Below, in pieces: positions 54,735-64,000 of a stretch of 64,000 nucleotides of DNA. The notes under the pieces are model-generated. The model had not been told where the DNA came from, ran no database searches, and worked only from the letters and a program-made list of their open reading frames with translations. Origin of the DNA: Azorinus chamasolen (taxonomy: Eukaryota > Mollusca > Bivalvia > Cardiida > Solecurtidae); the NCBI GenBank assembly GCA_963576725.1, contig OY755240.1, positions 97,746,316 through 97,810,315 on the forward strand. The letters run 5' to 3'. The translations under genes were made by a program, and so were the position numbers. Positions within the stretch are counted from its first letter, which is position 1. The number at the start of each line of letters is the position of its first letter.

Positions 54735-54800
54735 AAATTCATTGTAAAGAGCAACAGATAAAGGTGCGTACTCAACTTCTAAATCGTCACTTCTCTACAA
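54735..54800. repeat. Unexpanded single-unit homologue of the 27-bp array
   Basis: CATTGTAAAGAGCAACAGAT, AAAGGTGCGTACTCAACTTC and TAAATCGTCACTTCTC contain one array unit with the same left and right flanks as the expanded array 100 bp upstream. Confidence 0.85.
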
Positions 54801-54899
54801 CACCATATTTGCGTCTCATCGAGACGATTCTAATAAATGAATTATTCGTTAAAATGTTTTAATTTACGCATCTTATCTGGACCAAGAGGTTTTCTCTAT

Positions 54900-55165
54900 C
54901 ATGTAAAGGGTTACGCATTTACTTCATATAAACGCTTTTCGCGCATTTACAATCAGAGTAGACCCTGATCAGATTGCTCCTTTAGGAGCCGTCTGATCAG
55001 GGTCTACTCTATTTGCTAATGAAATTCAACAGATCATTTTCTTTAGTTTCTAAAATGGCTACAATAGCCCACCTTCCATATTTCGTTATAACTATTTTGA
55101 CCATAAATATTCAGTAGGTATTGACATTTAGAATAAACACAGAACAGGGAAAGGGTTAAGACAAC
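54900..55165 (-). mobile_element. Family A/E MITE copy
   Basis: CATGTAAAGGGTTACGCATT, TCAGAGTAGACCCTGATCAG, ATTGCTCCTTTAGGAGCCGT, CTGATCAGGGTCTACTCTAT, end AACAGGGAAAGGGTTAA. The far end CATAAATATTCAGTAGG matches E. Confidence 0.8.
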
Positions 55166-55560
55166 TAGTGTATCAAACAACCATTCATGTAAATCTTTTA
55201 AATACCCCAGACAATCTCAAGTGGTTTTGACGTTCGGCACGAGTTTTATCCACTGGTATTCACTGGTATTAAACCCAGACTTCCGGTTCCAATTCTATTA
55301 GCACTTAACTCAAGAAATTGAAAACTTTTCCTGTAAGAAAACTGAAACCTGTGTCTGATTTTATTTAATTCTATACATTGTATTTCTTTCAATACTGTCA
55401 GAAATGAGCTTAAATTAATCAGGCCCAGAGGTTATAAACGATTCTGCTTGAGTCTGAGATCATTCTCGCGTATCTGACCAATTAGTTACAACTATACTTG
55501 GCAATGAACTCAGACTCAGAAATATTTAACATCGGATCTGAATTGAAGCACACACGTTTT
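55166..55560. other. No feature recognised
   Basis: One short direct duplication (CACTGGTATT near 55252 and 55262); otherwise unremarkable. Confidence 0.35.
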
Positions 55561-55571
55561 AATGGTCTTTG

Positions 55572-55647
55572 AAATTACTACTATTACTACTAACTATCAC
55601 TACTACATCTATTACTACTACTACTTCTATTACTACTACATCTATTA

Positions 55648-55681
<34 letters not shown>

Positions 55682-55686
55682 ACTAC

Positions 55687-55717
<31 letters not shown>

Positions 55718-55780
55718 GATGCTACTACTACTGCTACTACTACTAATGATGATGATGATGATGATAATAATAATAAATAA
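55572..55780. repeat. (CTA)n/(TAC)n triplet microsatellite ending in (GAT)n and (AAT)n
   Basis: ACTACTATT/ACTACT-type triplets to about 55740, then GATGATGATGATGATGAT and AATAATAATAAATAAAT. Open frames are a product of the triplet. Confidence 0.95.
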
Positions 55781-55867
55781 ATAAATCAGTTGTTCTATTA
55801 TAATTACATATTATCATTTTCACTATCAACGTCATCATCACGACACGATTAACTTTTGCTAGTTTTT

Positions 55868-56060
55868 ATTTCCAAACGAAAATAATGTCTGCTCAAATTT
55901 GGATCTGGTGCAATCTTGACTACTTCCGATTCGATAAAGCGTTTGAGAATATGTTGAACCAGTGTAAAACAGGTCCTGAGTTAAGCCGTGTCTTATCAGG
56001 ATCCAAGCTCTTTACAAATGCGACTCGGGTCGCGATTAGCGAACTAAGAGTTGATTAATA
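55868..56060. mobile_element. Family C MITE, hairpin half
   Basis: AATGTCTGCTCAAATTTGGA, CTTGACTACTTCCGATTCGA, CTGAGTTAAGCCGTGTCTTA, TCAGGATCCAAGCTCTTTAC, end ATTAGCGAACTAAGAGTT. The same blocks recur at 63750-63900. Confidence 0.7.
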
Positions 56061-56084
56061 CTTTTATTCTAACGATTTGCCCTA

Positions 56085-56155
56085 TCAATACTTAAAGAAA
56101 TGACACCATGACTATTTATTAGCTGAAATAAAAGCACAGGATGTTTATGAACATA
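56085..56155 (+). mobile_element. Family A left fragment
   Basis: AAAGAAATGACACCATGACT, ATTTATTAGCTGAAAT, CACAGGATGTTT; then the 19-bp array starts. Confidence 0.65.
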
Positions 56156-56159
56156 GGAT

Positions 56160-56885
56160 GGAGGTTTCCGATGTAGCGAGGTTTGCGCGGTATAGCGAGG
56201 CGTCCGCTGTAGCATGGTTTCCGCTGTATATCGAGGTTTCCGTTGTATAGCAAGGTTACGTTGTATAGCGAGGTTTCCGATGTAGAACGAGGTTTACACT
56301 GTAGTGAGGTTTCCGCTGTATAGCAAGGTTTCCGCTGTATAGCATGGTTTCCGCTGTATAGCGAGGTTCCGCTTTATAGCGAGGTTTCTGCTGTATAACG
56401 AGGTTTAAGCTATAGCGAGGTTTCTGCTGTAGCGAGGTTTCCGTTGTATAGCAAGGTTTCCGCTGTATAACGAGGTTTCCGCTGTATAGCAAGGTTTCCG
56501 CTGTATAACGAGGTTTCCGCGGTAAAGCAAGGTTTCCGCTTTATAGCAAGGTTTCCGCTATATAGCAAGGCTTCCGCTGTATAGCAAGGTTTCCGCTGTA
56601 TAGTAATGTTTCCGCTGTATAACGACGTTTCCGTTGTATAGCAAGGCGTTCGCTGTATAGCAATGTTTCCACTGTATAACGACGTTTCCGCTGTATAGCA
56701 AGACTTCCGCTGTATAACGAGGTTTCCGCTGTAGCGAAGTTTCCGCTGTACAACGAGATTTCCGCTTTAGCGAGGTTTCCGCTTTAGCGAGGTTCCACTG
56801 TATAACAAGGTTTCCGCTGTATAGCAATGTTTCCGCTGTACATAGCGAGGTTTCCGCTATAGCGACGTTTCCGCTTTAGCGAGGT
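56160..56885. repeat. 19-bp array CGAGGTTTCCGCTGTATAG resembling pogo/Tigger ends, about 40 units
   Basis: Mixed 19- and 16-bp units (the 16-bp form lacks TAT or GTA). Read on the minus strand each unit is CAGCGGAAACCTCGCTATA, close to the CAGTNGAACCTCGCTATA-type TIR of Tigger-like elements and to the B-type end at 40716 (CAACCTCGCCAATA). Confidence 0.9.
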
Positions 56886-57440
56886 GCAATTTTTCTAACT
56901 TTTCCTGGAAGTCTGACGAAGAACAATGTCTGTTTATTTCACTAGCTTCCGACAATTTCCGCTGCACAAGCATTTAATAAAATCTCTTTGAAGTTATAAG
57001 CATCTATATAATAGAATTACACCGTATCTCCTCAAATGCATCCACGTTGTAAAAACAAAGCCGGTGTTCCATACTTACACCCCCTAGCACCAATATTGTG
57101 GTTCCTTAGCATCAACTTCGACTACGATCATACAATCCGTTGTTCAACATTTTATCACTAGTCTCATTTAGTGTCATTTCCGTAAGCTGCTTTAGTACTG
57201 AGAAGAGAAAAGAAACATGAGAAACAGGAATTAAGCAGACAGCAGTGATGTAGCAGGGAAGTGTTTGTTAATATTAAAGGCATCCATTGCACTCGCCCCC
57301 AACTGTTTATCTCTGTTCCACAATAAGCAATGCAACTAAATGTAAACATGACGTGAAATGTTTGCATGCATATTACAACACCAAGTGTGCTAAGCAAAAT
57401 ATCTCCCCGCAATATGACGTCAACATTTATTCCATTGTTT
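56886..57440. other. No feature recognised
   Basis: Spacer with no family motifs. A minus ORF of 82 codons (57412-57164) has no recognisable domain. Confidence 0.35.
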
Positions 57441-57639
57441 TAAAAATTACCTGATGAATATTCAAGCAAGAAATAATCAAATATTAATTATATTTCATAG
57501 TGGTGTATGAACACATATCTGAATATTAATAATTGAATTTTATTTTTATAATAGAATCGCGAGAAATAATGAGATTGTGATTATCTATCAGCTGATTGGC
57601 ATAATGGTTTATAAACACGTGCTGATTTGGCCATGGCAG

Positions 57640-60600
57640 AAACTGCAGAATAATGTCTATATTACAAACTGCAGAATAATGTCTATATTACAAACTGTAG
57701 AATCATGTCTATATTACAAACTGTAGAATCATGTCTATAGTACAAACTGTAGAATCATGTCTATACTACAAACTGTAGAATCATGTCTATAGTACAAACT
57801 GTAGAATAATGTCTTTACTACAAACTGTAGAATCATGTCTATATTACAAACTGTAGAATCATGTCTATAGTACAAACTGTAGAATCATGTCTTTACTACA
57901 AACTGTAGAATCATGTCTTTACTACAAACTGTAGAATCATGTTTATATTACAAACTGTAGAATCATGTCTATAGTACAAACTGTAGAATCATGTCTATAT
58001 TACAAACTGCAGAATAATGTCTATATTACAAACTGTAGAATCATGTCTTTACTACAAACTGTAGAATCATGTCTTTACTACAAACTGTAGAATCATGTCT
58101 ATATTACAAACTGTAGAATCATGTCTATACTACAAACTGTAGAATCATGTCTATATTACAAACTGTAGAATCATGTCTATAGTACAAACTGTAGAATAAT
58201 GTCTTTACTACAAACTGTAGAATCATGTCTATAGTACAAACTGTAGAATCATGTCTTTACTACAAACTGTAGAATCATGTCTTTACTACAAACTGTAGAA
58301 TCATGTTTATATTACAAACTGTAGAATCATGTCTATAGTACAAACTGTAGAATCATGTCTATATTACAAACTGCAGAATAATGTCTATATTACAAACTGT
58401 AGAATCATGTCTTTACTACAAACTGTAGAATCATGTCTTTACTACAAACTGTAGAATCATGTCTATATTACAAACTGTAGAATCATGTCTATACTACAAA
58501 CTGTAGAATCATGTCTATATTACAAACTGTAGAATCATGTCTATAGTACAAACTGTAGAATAATGTCTTTACTACAAACTGTAGAATCATGTCTTTACTA
58601 CAAACTGTAGAATCATGTCTATATTACAAACTGTAGAATCATGTCTATACTACAAACTGTAGAATCATGTCTATATTACAAACTGTAGAATCATGTCTAT
58701 AGTACAAACTGTAGAATCATGTCTATATTACAAACTGTAGAATCATGTCTATAAACTGTAGAGCCATGTCTATAGTACAAACTGTAGAATCATGTCTTTA
58801 CTACAAACTGTTGAATCATGTCTATATTACAAACTGTAGAATCATGTCTTTACTACAAACTGTAGAATCATGTCTATATTACAAACTGTAGAATCATGTC
58901 TATACTACAAACTGTAGAATCATGTCTTTATTACAAACTGTAGAATCATGTCTATAGTACAAACTGTAGAATCATGTCTATATTACAAACTGTAGAATCA
59001 TGTCTATACTACAAACTGTAGAATCATGTCTATATTACAAACTGTAGAATCATGTCTTTACTACAAACTGTAGAATCATGTCTATATTACAAACTGTAGA
59101 ATCATGTCTATAGTACAAACTGTAGAATCATGTCTATAGTACAAACTGTAGAATCATGTCTATAGTACAAACTGTAGAATCATGTCTATACTACAAACTG
59201 TAGAATCATGTCTATATTACAAACTGTAGAATCATGTCTATATTACAAACTGTAGAATCATGTCTATATTACAAACTGTAGAATCATGTCTATAGTACAA
59301 ACTGTAGAATCATGTCTATAAACTGTAGAGCCATGTATATAGTACAAACTGTAGAACCATGTCTATAGTACAAACTGTAGAACCATGTCTATATTACAAA
59401 CTGTAGAATCATGTCTACAAACTGTAGAACCATGTCTATCAAACTGTAGAATCATATCTATACTACAAACTGTAGAATCATGTCTATAATTATTATAAAC
59501 TGTAGAATCATGTCTATAATTATTATAAACTGTAGAATCATTCTCTCTTTGTCACCCTTACATTTGTTTGTCTTGTGTCTTTGTGCTTGTGTTTTGTTCA
59601 TGTTTGTCTCTGGTGCTCGTGTATTTGTTGGTGTTTTATGTGTTCTTCTCGTGTGTTTGCGTGTGTTTGGTTGTGTGTGTGTGGCATGCTGTCTATTGAT
59701 GTGTTGGTGGTGATTGCGTCTTGTATGTGACTTTCTACTGTATGTGTGTGTATGTGTATAAATTGTTATGCTTTCTGTAGGTGTTTTGGTGATATTGGCG
59801 TTTTGTGTGTGGCTTTTCCTGCTTGACTTTACTACTTTTTCAGTTATCATAAACTGTAGAGTCATGTCTCTACCACAAACTGTAGAACCATGTCTATACG
59901 TATTATAAACTGTAGAACCATGTCTATACTACAAACTGTAGAATCATGTCTATACTACAAACTGTAGAATCATGTTTATACTACAAATTGTAGAACCATG
60001 TCTATACTACAAACTGTAGAACCATTTCTATATTACAAACTGTAGAATCATGTCTATAGTATAAACTGTAGAATCATGTCTATACTACAAACTGTAGAAT
60101 CATGTCTATATTACAAACTGTAGAACCATGTCTATACTACAAACTGTAGAATCATGTCTATACTATAAACTGTAGAACCATGTCTATACTACAAACTGTA
60201 GAATCATGTCTATACTATAAACTGTAGAATTATGTCTATACTACAAACTGTAGAATCATGTCAATACTACAAACTGTAGAATCATGTCTATAGTACAAAC
60301 TGTAGAATCATGTCTATACTACAAACTGTAGAATCATGTCTATACTACAAACTGTAGAACCATTTCTATATTACAAACTGTAGAATCATGTCTATAGTAT
60401 AAACTGTAGAATTATGTCTATACTACAAACTGTAGAATCATGTCAATACTACAAACTGTAGAATCATGTCTATAGTACAAACTGTAGAATCATGTCTATA
60501 GTACAAACTGTAGAATCATGTCTATAGTACAAACTGTAGAATCATGTCTATACTACAAACTGTAGAATCATGTCTATAGTACAAACTGTAGAATCATGTC

Positions 60601-61604
60601 TATAGTACAAACTGTAGAATCATGTCTATAGTACAAACTGTAGAATCATTTCTATAGTACAAACTGTAGAATCATGTCTATAGTACAAACTGTAGAATCA
60701 TGTCTATAGTACAAACTGTAGAATCATGTCTATAGTACAAACTGTAGAATCATGTCTATAGTACAAACTGTAGAATCATGTCTATAGTACAAACTGTAGA
60801 ATCATGTCTATAGTACAAACTGTAGAATCATGTCTATAGTACAAACTGTAGAATCATGTCTATAGTACAAACTGTAGAATCATGTCTATAGTACAAACTG
60901 TAGAATCATGTCTATACTACAAACTGTAGAATCATGTCTATAGTACAAACTGTAGAATCATGTCTATACTACAAACTCTAGAATCATGTCTATAGTACAA
61001 ACTGTAGAATCATTTCTATAGTACAAACTGTAGAATCATGTCTATACTACAAACTGTAGAATCATGTCTATAGTACAAACTGTAGAATCATGTCTATAGT
61101 ACAAACTGTAGAATCATGTCTATAGTACAAACTGTAGAATCATGTCTATACTACAAACTGTAGAATCATGTCTATACTACAAACTGTAGAATCATTTCTA
61201 TAGTACAAACTGTAGAATCATGTCTATACTACAAACTGTAGAATCATGTCTATACTACAAACTGTAGAATCATTTCTATAGTACAAACTGTAGAATCATG
61301 TCTATACTACAAACTGTAGAATCATGTCTATACTACAAACTGTAGAATCATGTCTATACTACAAACTGTAGAATCATGTCTATAGTACAAACTGTAGAAT
61401 CATGTCTATACTACAAACTGTAGAATCATGTCTATAGTACAAACTGTAGAATCATGGCTATACTACAAACTGTAGAATCATGTCTATACTACAAACTGTA
61501 GAATCATGTCTATACTACAAACTGTAGAATCATGTCTATAGTACAAACTGTAGAATCATGTCTATACTACAAACTGTAGAATCATGTCTATAGTACAAAC
61601 TGTA
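57640..61604. repeat. 26-bp satellite AAACTGTAGAATCATGTCTA(TAGTAC), about 140 units
   Basis: Strict 26-bp period. The variants TATATT, TATAGT, TATACT and TTTACT define unit types. The MITE shoulder in unexpanded copies reads AAACTGTAGAATCAGATCTA + TATTAT, 23 of 26 identical. A 14-unit (364-bp) higher-order repeat is visible between 57811 and 58920; the distal part (60450-61600) is nearly uniform TATAGT/TATACT. Confidence 0.96.
59545..59842. other. GT-rich unique spacer inside the 26-bp satellite
   Basis: About 300 bp of TTTGT/GTGTGT-rich sequence interrupts the array. Its edges are in degenerate units (TATTATAAACTGTAGAATCA and TCAGTTATCATAAACTGTAG). No TIR or target duplication could be recognised. 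The minus ORF (135 codons, Thr/His/Lys-rich) is compositional. Confidence 0.7.
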
Positions 61605-61740
61605 CATTTAAAGTCATTTAAAGGCGTTCATATAAAGCATAGGGTAAAGAGGTTTTAGATCTAAGCAAACAGAACATACCCTAATCAGACCGCCACTATA
61701 TCTACTCTGTTTGTGGCGTTTATATGAGGGGTAGAGTTAA

Positions 61741-62225
61741 ATGAATCTATTGCACTCGTCCCTAAATGTTTATCTCTGTTCCACAATAAGAAATATAAAT
61801 AAACATGAAGTGTAACGTTTGCATACACATTGCATCACAAAACGTTCAAAGGAAAATGTTTTTAACAGTATGACGTCGACGTCTATTCCATTTTATAACA
61901 TTTAACATATAATTATAGATAATCTTTGAAAAAAGCCCTTAGTGGTCGAAATATTAGATCAGAGCAATTCAAGTATTTATTTATTATATTAATTCCCTTT
62001 TTGGAATATTTTCTTCATTGTAATTATTTTTTATGATGCTATGTGAACACATGGTGATTTTGGCCGTGGCAGAAACTGTAGAAGTCCATAAGCACACGGG
62101 GCGGACCCTGTGGCATCCATGTTACGTTATAAAGTGATTGCCTCACAGAGTTTCTATTATATAACCATGTGGACAAACATTGGTGTCTTTAAAAGAGAGT
62201 GGTTGATCAAAAGTTAGACGATAGT
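61741..62225. other. Family A fragment in AT-rich sequence
   Basis: 62030-62130: GATGCTATGTGAACACATGG, GATTTTGGCCGTGGCAGAAA, CTGTAGAAGTCCATAAGCAC, GGGGCGGACCCTG; truncated at the core. 61745-61870 nearly repeats 57270-57420 (TGCACTCG, TGTTTATCTCTGTTCCACAA), so the expanded MITE is flanked by related sequence on both sides. Confidence 0.6.
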
Positions 62226-62227
62226 AC

Positions 62228-62412
62228 AGGAGAACCTGTCTAAAGCGGCCATAAAACTAGTCTAAGTATGGGTCTGTAAGGCAGGTGGTAGCTTAATGCA
62301 GGTCGAAAGTAATACAGAAAGCTCCTATACATTATTTTTGCACTGCATGAAGCAACCACCTTCTTCTTTAGACTCATATGTTCAATAAATGAATGGCCGC
62401 TTAAGACATGTT
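62228..62412. mobile_element. Family B MITE copy
   Basis: Outer end AGGAGAACCTGTCTAAAGCG, GGCAGGTGGTAGCTTAATGC, GAAAGCTCCTATACATTATT, GCACTGCATGAAGCAACCAC, right side GGCCGCTTAAGACATGTTCT. Confidence 0.85.
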
Positions 62413-62515
62413 CTACTGTAAAGCAAATATGAGCTTAAGACAGGTTCTACTGTAAAGCAAATATGAGCTTTTTGTATAACTTCCGTCCTGCATTTAGCTT
62501 CCTGCTGCCTCAACA
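62413..62515. repeat. Duplicated family B end (AAGACAGGTTCTACTGTAAA) and arm piece
   Basis: AAGCAAATATGAGCTT is repeated at about 62413 and 62455 with the B outer end AGGTTCTACTGTA between. Then CTTCCGTCCTGCATTTAGCT: a second broken B copy. Confidence 0.6.
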
Positions 62516-62519
62516 ATTT

Positions 62520-62702
62520 ACCTCTACCTTACAAATAGAGTAGATCCAGATCAGACTGCTATTATATACCGTATATCCAGTAGATCCAGATGGCTGCTAT
62601 TTCATACAGATCGAATTATACAGTTTCTTGCAATGGCCAAAAGATCATACTTTTATATTCGATTATAAATATCCATGGCGTTCTTTCTTAAATGAATAAA
62701 AA
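62520..62702 (-). mobile_element. Family A MITE, eroded
   Basis: TACAAATAGAGTAGATCCAG, ATCAGACTGC, a repeated AGTAGATCCAGATGGCTGCT, then TTGCAATGGCCAAAAG and TCTTAAATGAATA. Confidence 0.55.
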
Positions 62703-62757
62703 TCATATTCAGGATTTTTTCTATGAAAACAAATAAATTATGAAACTAAGAAAATAT

Positions 62758-62830
62758 TGTTTCCGCTGAGGATTGAACTCAGGACCTTCCGCGTGTTAAG
62801 CGGATGTGATAACCACTACACCACAGAAAC
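62758..62830 (-). tRNA. tRNA-Val (anticodon AAC)
   Basis: On the minus strand from 62830 to 62758: acceptor GTTTCTG pairs with CGGAAAC (one G-U pair), discriminator A. The D arm region TGGTGTAGTGG matches the internal A box. Anticodon stem TCCGC/GCGGA encloses loop TTAACAC, so the anticodon is AAC. T arm CTGAG-TTCAATC-CTCAG has five pairs. A run of four T lies a few bases after the 3' end on the minus strand, suitable as a pol III terminator. No intron and no disrupted stem, so a working gene is likely. A tRNA-derived SINE head is possible, but no SINE tail follows. Confidence 0.9.
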
Positions 62831-63129
62831 ACCGATACATACCAATAGCTAAATGTGACCCATGTACTTGCTATGGTCTAAACGTCGACATTTATTGGAG
62901 TATAATATTGTTTTACCCCTTCAACTCCCATGACATTATAAACGAGACATGGACGAATAATGTAGACCACACTATAATGTCCTTTCATTCTGATAAGGGT
63001 CTGTACTGTTTGTTGTACCAACTTTTTCACCAGCATATATACATGTATTCCTTTTACTGGAACATGAACAATGAGTAGGTTCCATATTTCTGATTGCCGT
63101 AACCCTTGGAATGAGGCAAACGAATCGGC

Positions 63130-63312
63130 TGTCATTTGCAAAAAGTGTAAACCCATTTCAGGGGGATCCAAGCGGAGCCCTCTAGTCAGAGTCTGCACTG
63201 TTTTTCATTCAAAATCATCTCACAAATTTTACCCTTTCATGCTTTGTGGACTCTACCAATAAACAATGGTAGACTATTTCACTTTAAAAATAAGTTTTGA
63301 AAGGATTAAATG
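63130..63312. mobile_element. Family F MITE copy
   Basis: TTTGCAAAAAGTGTAAACCC, GCGGAGCCCTCTAGTCAGAG, TCTGCACTGTTTTTCATTCA, ATCTCACAAATTTTACCCTT, GTAGACTATTTCACTTTAAA and TGAAAGGATTAAA. Confidence 0.7.
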
Positions 63313-63384
63313 ATATGAACGTTATAGGGCTCAATCCTAGGAAGCAGAAATGTCAACAGCAACAAGAGTCAATGCGTACCTTTA

Positions 63385-63565
63385 GACAGACAGCCGTGAT
63401 AGTTCTTCTAGGAGCTGTCTGACCAGGCTCGGCTCTGCTTATATCTGGCTTATATGTTACAGATCTGATTCTCCCGCCAAAGCAGCACATTTTCTTTATA
63501 CAAAAATTAAATTAATTAATATTCTTAATGGGTGGGGCTTTGCATAAATATTAATCAAATAAAGA
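63385..63565 (-). mobile_element. Family A MITE copy
   Basis: GACAGACAGCCGTGATAGTT, CTTCTAGGAGCTGTCTGACC, AGGCTCGGCTCTGCTT, AGATCTGATTCTCCCGCC, AATTAATTAATATTCTTAAT. Confidence 0.75.
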
Positions 63566-63745
63566 AATACATTTAAAAACAATGATATGGATCATTTTGA
63601 ATTCTATCAAAATTTATAACATCAATATATCTGTCAATAGGCTTACATCTTCCCAGTACAATATTTATTCAATCTAATTAGCATGTATCATGGTTTAGAG
63701 TGTTGAAGATGTATTTGACCATTGCCCGGCCCCCCCAGTGAACAC
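63566..63745. other. No feature recognised
   Basis: AT-rich sequence between A and C copies. Confidence 0.35.
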
Positions 63746-63749
63746 ATAA

Positions 63750-63900
63750 TGTCTCCTCAAAATTTGAACTGGTTCAGTTTTGACTACGTCCCATTGCATC
63801 AAGCTTTTTGAAATTATTGAAACCGAGGGTTAAATAACTTGGATCCAAGCTGTTTGCAAATGCGAATCAGGTCACTGATAGTGGGGAAAGGGTTGATAAA
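63750..63900. mobile_element. Family C MITE copy
   Basis: AATGTCTCCTCAAAATTTGA, TTTGACTACGTCCCATTGCA, TAACTTGGATCCAAGCTGTT, TGCAAATGCGAATCAGGTCA, end GGGGAAAGGGTTGATAA. Confidence 0.75.
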
Positions 63901-63934
63901 TAGATACCTGATAGATAAACGTGTAACTCTAAAC

Positions 63935-64000
63935 GCATTACCTCCTACTGACGCCTTTTGACGCCTCTGTAAAAGTCATTGTTTTAATCCATTGTGATAA
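63935..64000. mobile_element. Family D MITE, cut by the window end
   Basis: ACGCATTACCTCCTACTGAC, GCCTTTTGACGCCTCTGTAA and CCATTGTGATAA, the D left end and the start of its hairpin arm. Confidence 0.6.

Larger units (their letters stand above)
57447..61740 (+). mobile_element. Family A MITE blown up to 4.3 kb by an internal 26-bp satellite
   Basis: Left A sequence: ATTACCTGATGAATATTCAA, GCAAGAAATAATCAAATATT, then a second partial left part (GAGAAATAATGAGATTGTGA, TATCAGCTGATTGGCATAAT, GATTTGGCCATGGCAGAAAC). The array follows without a break. Right A sequence: AGATCTAAGCAAACAGAACA, TACCCTAATCAGACCGCC, CTACTCTGTTTGTGGCGTTT and end GAGGGGTAGAGTTAA. Confidence 0.88.

Overview
This is eukaryotic, almost certainly animal, DNA: AT-rich, intron-bearing, with one protein-coding gene in a sea of short palindromic transposons and satellite arrays. 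The gene is the 3' part of a T-box transcription factor of the TBX2/TBX3 (Drosophila bifid/omb) class. The density of small foldback elements and of tandem arrays growing inside them resembles bivalve mollusc genomes. I infer a mollusc, probably a bivalve, and cannot name a species.

Layout. 1-4104: intron or 5' sequence of the T-box gene; the 5' exons lie outside the window. 4105-20482: four coding exons on + (4105-4251, 6529-6605, 8855-9024, 19359-20482) with matching splice phases, 505 codons plus stop. 20483 to about 21290: probable 3' UTR. 21300-64000: no credible protein gene. This part holds MITE copies, two related larger elements in inverted orientation (27.0-29.3 kb and 33.9-35.1 kb), a 2.0 kb TIR element (30244-32260), about a dozen tandem arrays of 14-47 bp period, and one tRNA-Val(AAC) gene on - (62758-62830).

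Repeat families (names used only here). A: about 250 bp, ends TTAA-CCCTTTACYYCATGAA, piggyBac-like by end sequence and TTAA target, with an internal palindrome around AGCAGACCCTGATCAGACGG. B: 100-200 bp foldback, core GCTTAATGCAGGGTGAAAGT, outer ends like CAGTAAACCCCTCTAAA with TA targets, pogo/Tigger-like. C: ends TTAACTCTTTCGCTGTCA, contains GTCGTCTGC motifs and a hairpin near GGATCCAGATGAGAC. D: TTAACCCATTACCTCATAGG ends and a hairpin around GAGCATTTGCTCC. E and F carry the A-type core hairpin with different flanks.

Main observation: at least seven of the arrays can be traced to a particular internal or terminal segment of family A, B or C, and in several cases the array still sits inside the element that gave rise to it. 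The window therefore looks like a series of snapshots of satellite birth from MITEs. A second clear event is a 1.3 kb hAT-like foldback with an 8-bp target duplication, inserted in one copy of an element whose second copy, 5 kb away, keeps the empty site.

Limits: all comparisons were made by eye. Boundaries of diverged repeat copies are good to roughly 10-20 bp, and copy numbers are array length divided by period.
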